Below the pieces are notes generated by a model. That model ran no database searches. It was not told where the DNA came from and saw nothing but the letters and a program-made list of their open reading frames with translations. A stretch of 64,000 nt of DNA from Distichodus sexfasciatus (taxonomy: Eukaryota > Chordata > Actinopteri > Characiformes > Distichodontidae), in the NCBI GenBank assembly GCA_032718565.1, contig JAVGVS010000190.1, positions 411,017 to 475,016 on the forward strand, written 5' to 3'. This document shows positions 23,501 through 33,172 of the stretch, in pieces (the first letter of the stretch is position 1; each line of letters opens with the position of its first letter). The position numbers and the translations under genes are program-made.

Positions 23501-26500
23501 ATTGTATGTGATTCTTAAAGAAAGGCTATAAATCTACACCAAACATGCGTTTTCAAGTCATTTCTTTACAAATACCTAATTTGTTCCAGACGGCGCTTTG
23601 AATTCCAAAAAGTTCCGAGTAAATTTTCTCCATAAGTATCAATGTAAAAAATGTATCCGTTCCCGGCTGCCCAAAGGTACACCAACAGTTCGATGGTCCT
23701 ACTTATGAAAGGTTGATTTTTTTTGGCTGGTCTAAGTACAAAATAAATGATTTAATTCTGACAATTTTGACCAAAAATAATGTTTGAGTGCTGAATTTTG
23801 TTGGACATTTTGGTTTCAACTTTACAATTTCTGGTATAAAAACACCAGCAGCTTTGTGATGGTCAGATAGATGCCAATGAATTGATGGTTCTTGTCGTAT
23901 AAGTTCATTTGGCGTCAGGTCAAAGTACAAAATATGGGCAAATTCTGACTTTTGTGAAGGGAAATACTATTTGAGTGCCGAATTGTTCTACTTGGTCAGA
24001 AATATTGCGCTCTGTGCAAATTTGCATTTTGCCGTGTAAATCATGACGCAGCACTCGGTTCACCTTCTAAGATTTTGTTCATACTCCAAAATGGTCACAG
24101 TCTAAAGGCCCATTTATGCTGCCTTTACGTATGAAATTAAGGACGTGTTCCAAACGTGTTATTCGACACTGCGCACATACTCGCGTAAGTCATTGGCGTT
24201 GTTGTCGCTGTTAAGCAGCACATGCACAAGAGGGCAGTGCAGAATCCCCATTTTCCAATATTTCAACAACAAAAGCAGCGACGGTCTGTGAGACCACTGA
24301 ACACTTCTCGTCATGTAGACGGAGAATTCATTTCAGTGATTTTACCGATGAGAGAAACTGATGATGAACGTTATTTTCAGTACTTTCGGATATCGTTATT
24401 GGCTATACCGCCCGCATGATTTCTTCTGTTCTGTACGCATCCACAAGCTTTCTGAAAATGTGCACAAAATGAACGGAGAGTACGGACAGAAGGCTCTCTC
24501 CGTATCCATATCCGTCTTCAAGCGTAGAGCATAAATGGCCCTTAAGCGGTTCGAGATACCGATGTACAGTAACATACTCTACACCTAAAACGTTATTTGA
24601 GTTGGTACACTACACAGGGCGAGAAGTGACTTTTTCTTAAAATGTTGTGCACTACACTAAAAATGTCAGAACTATGGCGTTATTTTTGTGCCATAATTCT
24701 GAGCGTGCAGTGGAACTTTGGTGAGCAAAATATCTTGCCTTACTCATTTATCGGCATCGGTATCCACATCAACATCGGATATTGGTATCGGCCAATAATT
24801 CCTATATCGTGCGTCTCTAGTACAAAGTGGATTTACGTTCAACTCTAGAGTAAATACTGAAAAACTTGACAACATGCAGTACAAAGAGTTAGCAATGACA
24901 CGGCTGCTTCTCTGACCTGCAAGCGAATGTAGCGCTGTAGCTGGAAGTGTTCAGCATACAAGCGGAAGTAGTCCATGATGTAAGAGTTGTGCATGAAGTT
25001 GGGGAAATGTCCCGGGATTGGGAAGTCGCTGAAGCACATCATCTCCTTCGAGGTGTTGATGATGACCGAATGGTAAATGCTGGCCCTGTTCATCTCAGGA
25101 TTCTCCTGGGGGGGAGGAAAAGGGTTGAGCTTGGGACTAGGGTTAGACTAGTGTTGCCATGTGACTGTCATCAGGGCTGGGTGATTTGACGACGAATCAA
25201 TATTGTGATTAATTTGACATTTTGTCTCGATTATGAATAATGAGCAATTACTTCGTTTTATTTCATTAGGGCTGGACAATTTGGCCTAAAATCAATATTA
25301 CGACCATTTGAGGTTTTTGTCTCGATTATGATTAATGAAGAATTCTTTTTGTTTAATTTCATTATTTAATTAGAGCTGCGTGATTTGGCCTCAAATCAAT
25401 ATTGCGATTAACTGAAATTTTTGCTTTGATTACGATTTCTAAGAATGATTTTGCTTTTACTTTTTGTTAGTTTTCTCGCTTTCATAGTTTACTGACAAGG
25501 TTTGTACTGCAAATACTTTTAAAGCATATTTTTCCCTTACACAACAGGGCATATTTCTGTGATTTTAAAATAACTTAAAAATACACACAGATCCAGTGTA
25601 ACTGGACGACTGGACGGGGCGGCGTCATGACTAGGGATGCACTAGTCCGATACGTGGATGGGATATCTGTCCGATAATGAGTCAAATAGCTGCATCGGAT
25701 ATGGGTGGTATTGGGCCGATCTCCGGAGCCGATCTGTAAATTGTAGGGTTTTCTATGTTTGCGTATGAGCGCATACTCAATTCGTCATGCATCAGAAGTA
25801 TTACTGCGGTAAATCTGGTGTATTGTTCGAAATTCCTACATATTGATATGACAAAAAACACATTACAACCCCAAAAGCAAATTATACTGCGATTATACTG
25901 CTTAATTTTCCTTAACACCAGCTCTCGCTCACAATCTCTCTGTTCCTCGTTGCTGTGTTTGTTAGCGCATGTCTCTCACAAGCAAGTCCAACATTCACTA
26001 AACGTTCCAGTTCAGTCAAATATTTCCCTTTATTACAGACAAAACTTATATTTTAGCTGATAAATAACAAAAACAACCAGCGTTCTACTCACAACACATC
26101 CATTTACTTGATGTTTTCAGTGTTTATTCCGAGACACACGTTCATCGCGTTATTGTGTGGAAGGCCATCATGCCAAGTGACTCTCATGTGGAACGCCATC
26201 ATGTCAAAAATGTAGTTCTCTCCCAGAAACGAGTCCAAAATGAGTTATAGGCCAAAAAGTTGCCAAAACTTCAGTATTTCTTAATTTTCAATTGATTAGA
26301 AAACATTTTTACCATTCTATTTTACCATTAGAGAGTAAAAGATAAATATAGAAAAATGCATTATTTGTTGTCAAATAATTTTATTCTGTATCCAGATGGA
26401 TTCCAAATGAATAAAGACGTGTTTCCACCTGCACTATGTTCTTCATAGTATTAAGCCATAGAATGTCTCTGCATAACAAAAACTCTGCAAGCCAATAAAA

Positions 26501-27396
26501 CAGACACTGTTCTTACTATTTCTGTCACGATCCGGGTTGGAATGAAACCCTGCACGAGACAGAACTCAACTAGAAAAACTGAAAATTGCGGCATCTTCTG
26601 GCCGCTCGGCAGAAGTCCAAGGGGCTTCATGACAATTTCCAGTAGTTATGTCTAGAGTTTCAGCACTTTTATAGTAAATAAAGCTAAAAAAGAAAAAAAA
26701 TCTACAGACTTAAATCAGTTTTCATCAGAAATGAACTGATTTCAAGACTGTGTCAGCATTTACACATCAAACTATGACAAATCTGAGTAGTCCGGGGCGT
26801 AACAGCATAAGGTGTGTATGACTAAATTCTACACACACACTAAAAGCTAAAAAACTAAATAAGCCTAAAAACAAAGGTATAGAAATTCTCTTAGGGCTGT
26901 AAAGGTTAAAAACTGGTATCGGATCGGTATTGGGACTGAAAAAGTTGGATCGGTGCAACCCTAGTCATGACAACTCAAGCATTAGAAGATTTTTAAAAGG
27001 ACGGTAGATGAATACACACTGGGGAACATATTAATTTGAATTTAAATGTGAAAAGATAAAAAACATACAAGAACAAGCAACATTAACAAGATCAAGTCGA
27101 CATATTACATATTAGGAATGTCAGTTTTGATTCATTTTCGATAAATTACTCATCACAAACTTTCATATATAATTCATAACCAACCAATTAAAAACAGATG
27201 TATGTCAAGTATGATGTGGTCACAGTTTCATCAAGGCAGTATTAAGCACATAATCAAACCCCACCTTAAACCTCCAGAGTCCCCCGATGTCATCGCTGCT
27301 CTCGAAGCACACCGGCTCCAGACCCTCATCCAAACAGCACTTAATGCAGGTGAGACCCGAAGCGCCTCCTCCAATCACAGCCACACGCCGAGCCAT
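17542..27396 (-). CDS. Flavin-containing monooxygenase, FMO5-like (tandem copy A)
   Basis: ER-bound enzyme using FAD, NADPH and O2 to oxygenate N- and S-containing substrates, or Baeyer-Villiger carbonyl substrates if truly FMO5-like. Eight coding exons: 27265-27396, 24917-25105, 23247-23412, 20846-20988, 19122-19318, 18479-18834, 18283-18355, 17542-17977. They sum to 1692 nt (563 aa) with all phases matching. The start MARRVAVIGGGASGL carries the FAD GxGxxG motif; the acceptor CAG lies one base before the ATG, as in vertebrate FMOs, so 5' untranslated exons lie upstream. The FMO signature FTGKYFHSRDY is at residues 167-177, the NADPH loop GIGNSG at 192-197 and FATGY at 327-331. The C-terminus has a hydrophobic anchor (about 514-533). 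Intron 1 holds a hAT-type element and intron 4 a Tc1 relic. No break was seen; the exact subtype cannot be settled by eye. Confidence 0.93.
19706..20258 (+). mobile_element. Tc1/mariner-like transposon, internally deleted
   Basis: Long terminal inverted repeats of about 90 bp: the left begins CACTGCCAATCAAAAGTTTGG, the complement of the right begins CACTACCAGTCAAAAGTTTG, and both continue into CATTGTAGATTCTCACT. A Tc1 transposase C-terminal fragment is visible on the plus strand, with a PIEMVWDEMDRRV-like block in two frames and ending near 20101. The catalytic N-terminal half is missing, so it is dead. It lies in FMO copy A intron 4. Confidence 0.85.
21048..21888. mobile_element. Miniature hAT-type element in FMO copy A intron 3
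   Basis: It starts CAGAGATGGGAATTAAC and ends TACTTTTCACACATCAG, with stretches such as TTAAGTAGCACTTTCAG and ACTTGAGTAAAG typical of the CAGAGGTGG group. The flanks CTTAAAAC (21040-21047) and CTGAAAAC (21889-21896) match at 7 of 8 positions. A GA-rich run lies inside (about 21418-21470). Confidence 0.65.
24548..24828. mobile_element. Miniature element copy in FMO copy A intron 2
   Basis: Inverted relative of the 4.97 kb element. It contains GTGACTTTTTCTTAAAATG, GTGCCATAATTCTGAGCGTG and TCGGCCAATAATTCC, and ends ATCGTGCGTCTCTAG. A further fragment with AATTCTGAGCGTGCAGTGG lies at about 48220-48280. Confidence 0.55.
25177..25440 (+). repeat. Three tandem copies of a miniature-element end, about 100 bp each
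   Basis: Units start at about 25177 (AGGGCTGGGTGATTTG), 25268 (AGGGCTGGACAATTTGGCC) and 25373 (AGAGCTGCGTGATTTGGCC). Each continues with ATCAATATT, a TTTTGTCTCGATTATGA-like block and ATTTCATTA. The copies are clearly related but diverged. Confidence 0.65.
25632..26963. mobile_element. hAT-type element, same family, in FMO copy A intron 1
   Basis: It begins TAGGGATGCACTAGTCCG and ends GGATCGGTGCAACCCTA. A perfect 8-bp duplication GTCATGAC flanks it (25624-25631 and 26964-26971). It is 1332 bp. Its interior shares stretches with the 45.1 kb element, such as ACATATTGATATGACAA and CACCAGCTCTC. Confidence 0.88.
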
Positions 27397-28708
27397 GCTG
27401 AGGATGAAGGGAACGTTGAAACATGTGGGAGTGAAAAACATGAAAAGAAAAAATAACCGCACAGCGTTTTTAGCTTCGACAAAGTGATTTTTTTATTTAA
27501 ATTTTGCATAACATTTTGACGAACAGTACGATCGTCGTCACGTGCGTGGAACCATGTGCAGATATTTTTCCTTTTCATACTCTAACTTTTCCGAATCCAG
27601 CAACACTTTGCCAACACGTTTCAAGCTACAAGCTAGTTATCATTAAAAGTAAAATTATTCAACTTAGGGTCAAGTATTACCTGTAAAGTATTAACATATA
27701 TTTAATGCTTAAGTGCTTTGTTACTTGTACTAAAGTAGTATTCTAAAGGGTGTTTACTAACCCTATAACTAACACTGACTTTTACTGGGGTGGTTTTCGT
27801 CGTAAGAAATCTTTATTTTTACTTAAATGTTTGCTTCACAGAACATGCTATATTATCTAGGACAAACTAAATCCAACACTTCAACTTTCTTTGCTGCTTG
27901 ACACAAAAAGAAAACTTCTCATTTATCATATCTGATTTACAAGAGAAGTCTCTCTAATGTCACATAATTTGCACTCAAAAAAGTCTTAAAGTCTACAAAA
28001 AATAATTCAAAGTCTTATTCTAGATGGAAGAATGCTTTTCAAATTCACCAGTCTATTGCATGTACTGTGCTTTAGATTACAAAAAATACTGCAGAAAAGC
28101 GTCTATTGAGATTAACATTGTGCAGTCCTAGTTCTAGATATTCTAAACACCACTGACTTTAATCTGTAAATATTATAATGCAAATGGCAATGTTATTATG
28201 CCCAAAGGTCTTACTCAAATCTTCAAGTTGAATATAACTGAACTGTTTTCAATAATTTACCTTTTAACCCTAGCAACATGCAAATATCAGTTCATTACTG
28301 CAAACTACGGAGCCTCTGAAGTTCCAAAAAGTGATTTTTAAAAATTTTGGGTGCACAATTATCTTGTAGTTTGTCTAGTTTAGTGTCTGAGGACTCCAGA
28401 CATATCCAGATAGATTATAACGAACAGAATATTGCAATTTTGTTATTTATATTACTCTTGATGGTCTTCAGGCAGAGCGGTTACCTAACACTTTTATTGC
28501 CTAAATATTGTACTAGACAACAGCATTTGCTGTTGCAATCTTCTCCACATGATGTAACTGAAATCTGGTAATTCTTTACGACAAGAACATCATGAAGAAA
28601 ATAAAACACATTTGGTGTCTTTTTGTATAAGGAAAAACAAACAAGAAACGCAAATGTTAACATCTCAAACAACATGCATGTCTACTGAACAATGTGGCAT
28701 TCATACTA

Positions 28709-29135
28709 CACTATATTGCCTAAAGTATCGAGACACCTGCCTTTACACACACATGAATGTTAATGAAATCCCATTCTTAATCCATAGGCTTCAACTCTTC
28801 TGGGAAGACTGACCACAAGGTTTAGGGGTGTGTTTTGGGGAATTTTTCACTATTCTTCCAGAAGAGCGTTTGTGAGGTCAGTCACAAGACGTTGGACGAG
28901 AAGGGCCGGCTCACAGTCTCGGCTCTAATTCATCCCAAAGGTGTTCTATCAGGTTGAGGTCAGGTTGAGCTCATCATCCATATCTTTATACAGCTTGCTT
29001 TGTGCACTGGTGCGGTGCAGTTATGTAGGAACAGGAAGGGGTCGTCCACAAACTCTTCACACAAATTTGGGAACATGAAATTGTCCAAAACCAGAATTCA
29101 GCAATTTGGATGTGTTTCCCAAAACTTTTACAGTG
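28709..29135 (-). mobile_element. Tc1-like relic 1 (CACTATATTGCC family)
   Basis: It starts CACTATATTGCCTAAAGTAT and ends CCCAAAACTTTTACAGTG, bounded by TA on both sides. It aligns with the copy at 43.55 kb through TCTTCTGGGAAG.CTG, TTCTTCCAGAAGAGC, GACGAGAAGGGCC and GTGTTCTATCAGGTTGAGG. On the minus strand these encode pieces of a Tc1 transposase C-terminus, with several stops. Confidence 0.78.
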
Positions 29136-29204
29136 TATATCCACACAGTGGTCTGACAAACGTAATGTCAGCCACATGAGAGGTGACTGGTTCCTTCAAA
29201 AATA

Positions 29205-29352
29205 TACTCTTACACGCATGTGTAGAGAAATTACACATGTGCATTTGTTCACAGCATTCAACACAATATGTGTAACCAAGGACAGCACATGTGTTAATAT
29301 TATACATGTTCACACATCTTTGTGTTACCTTTCTTGACACTTTCAGTGTCAG
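29205..29352 (+). repeat. Left arm of a 148-bp inverted repeat
   Basis: The complement of 30420-30567 closely matches this arm: both contain GTTCAACACAATAT-like, TGTAACCAAGGAC, CACATCTTTGTGTTACCTTTCTTGA and flanking TGTGTTAA motifs. The arms are about 1.07 kb apart. Confidence 0.75.
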
Positions 29353-29697
29353 AAGTGTTAACACGGTTGATGTGTTAAAATCTGCACAAGAAACGTTGTC
29401 CCAAAACTCACCCATTTATGTGCAAGAATTTGACACAGTTTGTGTCCATTTTAACACATCTTTTCTAAGAGTGTAATAACTTGTGCGCACAAGATTTAAA
29501 AAATCATTTTAAGAGACAAAGCCTGTTTTCCAAAATGCAAAATCGCGTTAAAAATCGTATCCACGACTAATGCAGCTCGCGACAAATCCAATTCGTTTAA
29601 CGGCGGTTTCTTTATCGCGGTGCATTTCGAAATAAACTACATGTTAAATGCATGTTAATGCTCGTAAATAAGATAAAAAACCCCGACAATCACCTAC

Positions 29698-29770
29698 CTT
29701 TTTGATGGTTATGAAACAGAAAACTTCTCTTCCTTCCCGGTTGGAGGGGCGATAGGAGGAGACAAGTAGG
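29698..29770 (-). other. Candidate 5' noncoding exon of FMO copy A
   Basis: FMO copy A needs an upstream noncoding exon, because its start exon begins one base before the ATG. About 2.3 kb upstream there is a good donor (AAAAG then GTAGGTG on the minus strand, after 29698). The neighbouring 29.5-29.7 kb is richer in CpG than its surroundings. The upstream edge is unknown. Confidence 0.3.
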
Positions 29771-29802
29771 AGGGCAGCTGCTGAGTTCGTGTTTAGATTG
29801 GA

Positions 29803-30785
29803 CTGTGTGTGTGTGTGTGTGTGTGTTCTTGTACTTGCTACTTAGTGAGAACCAAAATGAGTTTTTAAACAGCAGAGTGAGGACATTTTTGGGAAGTGAG
29901 GACTTTTGTGGTGGTCACTTCTTTAAAATGCTTTTACAAAAAAAAATACAAGTTTATTTGCAAAACTAAAAGTGTAGAGAGATTAGCTTTTGGTTACTGA
30001 GGTTATGGTTAGGGTTATGTTTAGGGTTAGGTGTAGTATTATTTAGATACAGTAATATAGAAGTCAATGGAGGTCCTCACTACTATATAAGTACACAAGG
30101 ATGTGTGTGTGTGTGTGCCATGTTTTTATGCATTGTGGGGACCTTTTTGGGCCTTTTTGTTCCCTAAAATCACTTTAATGCATTTTTATGGGGTTGTGGG
30201 GACATTTGAGAGGTCCCCATGAGGAAAAAATGACTTTACAGAAAATGTTCTTGTTTTATTTGAGAAACTTAAAGAGGTAAACGATGTGCATTTGGTTACT
30301 GAGGTTAAGGTTAGGGTTAGGATTAGCTGTAGAATTATATACTGTACATCTAGTCATTGTGGGAGTCTATGGAATGTCCCACAAAGGCAGTTTAAAACAC
30401 ATCTAGTGTGTTAACATTTCTGACAGTGAAAAGTTCAAGAAAGGTAACACAAAGATGTGTAAACATGTGTAATATTAACTCATGTGCCGTCCTTGGTTAC
30501 AAATATTGTGTTGAACGCTGTAAACAAATACACATGTTGTGTACATTTAAAAACTACACATGACTGTGTAAAGAAACAGATTTTTTCCAACGCAATTTAT
30601 TTAACATTAACACAAAATGAGTAAACTAAAGTGCTACGCATGATTTGTGTAATTGTTTTACATATACATGACTTCATAAAAAATGTGCCTGTTTTATTTG
30701 AGAAACTAAATCAGAATTAATTTGGTTATTATGGAAGTATATGGAATGTCCCCACAAAGATAGTTGTGCGTGTGTGTGTGTAGAT
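29803..30785 (+). repeat. Cluster of GTGAGGAC / GGTTAGGGTTAG repeat units
   Basis: Two well preserved units and a fragment (about 29803-30115, 30117-30390, 30680-30785) share GTGAGGACATTT or GTGGGGACATTT, TTTGGTTACTGAGGTTA.GGTTAGGG, and GTCAATGGAGGTCC or TCTATGGAATGTCC, each bordered by GT runs. The third unit is split from the others by the inverted-repeat arm at 30.42 kb. Confidence 0.6.
30420..30567 (-). repeat. Right arm of the 148-bp inverted repeat
   Basis: Partner of 29205-29352 in opposite orientation. It contains TCAAGAAAGGTAACACAAAG and GTCCTTGGTTACA. The two may be independent copies of one miniature element. Confidence 0.75.
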
Positions 30786-33122
30786 TTCTCATATTATACA
30801 AATATCATTTAAATATAATATTAAAAGTATACTTAATGCAAAATGTGTATTTTCATATTGTAGGCAAAGTATATTTGGTGTATTAATAATTATTACAACT
30901 CACAACATTTAAATCATAATTAATTACCATAGAAATACATTCAGTTGTACTTTGGAGTGGTTTTTTTTTTATATCTTAAGTGGTATTCTAATAGAATTAA
31001 TAACCTAATAAGTTAAAGCAATGAGCATTTTACTTGAAATGAGGTTTCACATAAAGCGCATAAAGTATTTCTACTGAAAGTGAATTTTTAAAGTGCTCCA
31101 TTATAAATGTAAAATACTTTGATATACTGTATGTTAGTCTAAAATACACTTTAAAAGTTTTTTTTCAAGTGTTATTTAGTGTACATAAATGCAGAATACA
31201 CTTTTCGCAAGTACTGTCAGCAAAAAACACGAATTAAACATTTCATTTATTAATTTTTAATGAACAAATCACATTAACTTTAAATTGTTTTTATTTTTTC
31301 TCTAAAAAGAATGAAACTTATTCACCACTATTTTATTATACCTAGAAACCAATCTCAATTAAGAAAACATTAACGAAGCTCAGAATCTTTGTGAAACCTA
31401 TTTGAATGTGTTTTAAAAACAAATTTCTTAAGAACGACTGGTGAATGAGGCTTGTTCAGAGGGTGTAACTATATTTTACTATTTTGGCACATTTTTCACA
31501 ATAACAACTAATTTAATTTTCAAATTAAGATACCATCCTTACGGGGAACATTTATTTACTGCATCAGCATACAGAGTTCACTTCATCTCACCCATTTCAC
31601 TACCACCAGGTCGATTTAGCCTCGTTTTCATGGGACGTTTCAATGGACCTGAGCACCTTTTACCCACATACGCCTACATTTATACACAAAGTTGATAAGC
31701 CCGAGGTTACTGTCATCAAACCTTTACTCTCACAAATGGTTATTTTCAGATCATGTTTCTTCTCATATTAATAAAATGATGTATGTCCTTTGTACACATA
31801 TCCTTATCCTTTGTATGAATATGTGTAAATAAAAAGGTAATACAATTTTTTAAGATACTAAAAGAGAAGAAAAATAGAATTATTTTTATAGTTTGGAAAA
31901 AATAATCACATTTTCTTTGGTGCCTTTCTTGCTTCTGAGTCTTTTGCATTTTTTTTCCAAAAATGAAAAGGTAATTTATTTTTACCAAACTTAAAAGTTT
32001 TACCAAAAACTTTAGAAATGATGATGATGCCCTCTCCAACACTATCACCACACTAAGGAAACTGAATGAAGATTTAAAAACTGCAATAATAAACACACAT
32101 CCATTTATTTTTATATTAATGTTTTCTTTTATTTACTTAGGGTGTCTTTTTTCATTTTTCCTCTAAAATTTAGTTTTTTATTTTATTTACACTAGGATAA
32201 TTAGATTAGATGTACATCTTACTGACATTCTATTCTATTCTGTTCTATGTAATATGTGTTTCTGGGTTTGTGAAAGGACCATGGACATGTAAAAAGACTA
32301 TATAAAAGCACACTTAATCATAAACACACCTTCTTTGTTCTAGCTTCACACACACTTTTACCCTTAGCAAACACTAGCCACTGGGGTTAGAATTGTGTTA
32401 CTTTGTTCCTACACTCACAGTTAATTATTTACATTACAGATGCCCGTTAATGATATATAAACAGTATGCACACCTTCTACAGTGATGACTTTTTCGTTTA
32501 GTATATACATTATTTACACAGAACAGTACATAGTCCATAAGTACAAAGCTTATATAACTCTTATATAACTTTGTGAACTTTCCACACAGCAGGGACACTG
32601 ATCTGTGTGATGGTAAGGGGTCCAAGCAAGAAGTGCTATGGAACCCTCTTGAAAATGTTCTGTTTTTTCTTAATAATAATAATAATAATAATACTTGTGC
32701 GGCTTAAACTGCAAGTTGCAGAAAGCTGAAATTTTCAGTGTAAATAGGAATGGCGTGCATCCCGGTATAGTGGTCAGTCTATAATTGGTGCAACAGCAAA
32801 GGAAAACGCATTGGGGATGGTGTGCTGCTTAGCATTAATGAAAAGCGTAAAGGGGTCGCTACAAATGCTACACAAATGTATGGAGTCTAATTCACTGACT
32901 CCTTTCTTTGACGCTTATCTCAAGAGCCATGAGTTCAATTTTGCTTAATTTGTTATAAACAATCAGAACTAAGATATGGAAGAGGGAAATACTACTTATG
33001 TTTTGATATGATTAATATACTTATGTGGTTTTATCCTATGTCATTGACATCAGCATCAGCAGATGACGTGTATTGACCCATTTGTGACTTTTTCTTGGAT
33101 GCCGCTCATTGTTTGATTGTGG
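30786..33122. other. Spacer between the two FMO genes, no gene seen
   Basis: Very AT-rich. It holds an (AAT)n run at about 32671-32695 and the FMO exon 7-like relic at 31.92 kb. The nearest FMO exon of copy B lies at its right edge. Confidence 0.5.
31918..31972 (-). pseudogene. Second decayed FMO exon 7-like copy beyond the copy B 3' end
   Basis: On the minus strand AAAAAATGCAAAAG, CTCAGAAGCAAGAAAGGCA and GTGATTATTTTTT match the 33.86 kb relic. Both also share the flank ACCTTTTCATTTTTG. No other FMO exon is visible nearby. Confidence 0.5.
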
Positions 33123-33123
33123 C

Positions 33124-33172
<49 letters not shown>
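33123..33172 (+). repeat. (ATT)n microsatellite at the FMO copy B stop codon
   Basis: About 16 ATT units on the plus strand. Read on the minus strand in the FMO frame they are TAA codons, starting with the stop at 33168-33170. Confidence 0.97.

Noticed and set aside
30000..30030. Interstitial telomere
   Set aside because: GGTTAGGG appears only one to three times per unit and is embedded in a longer dispersed repeat.
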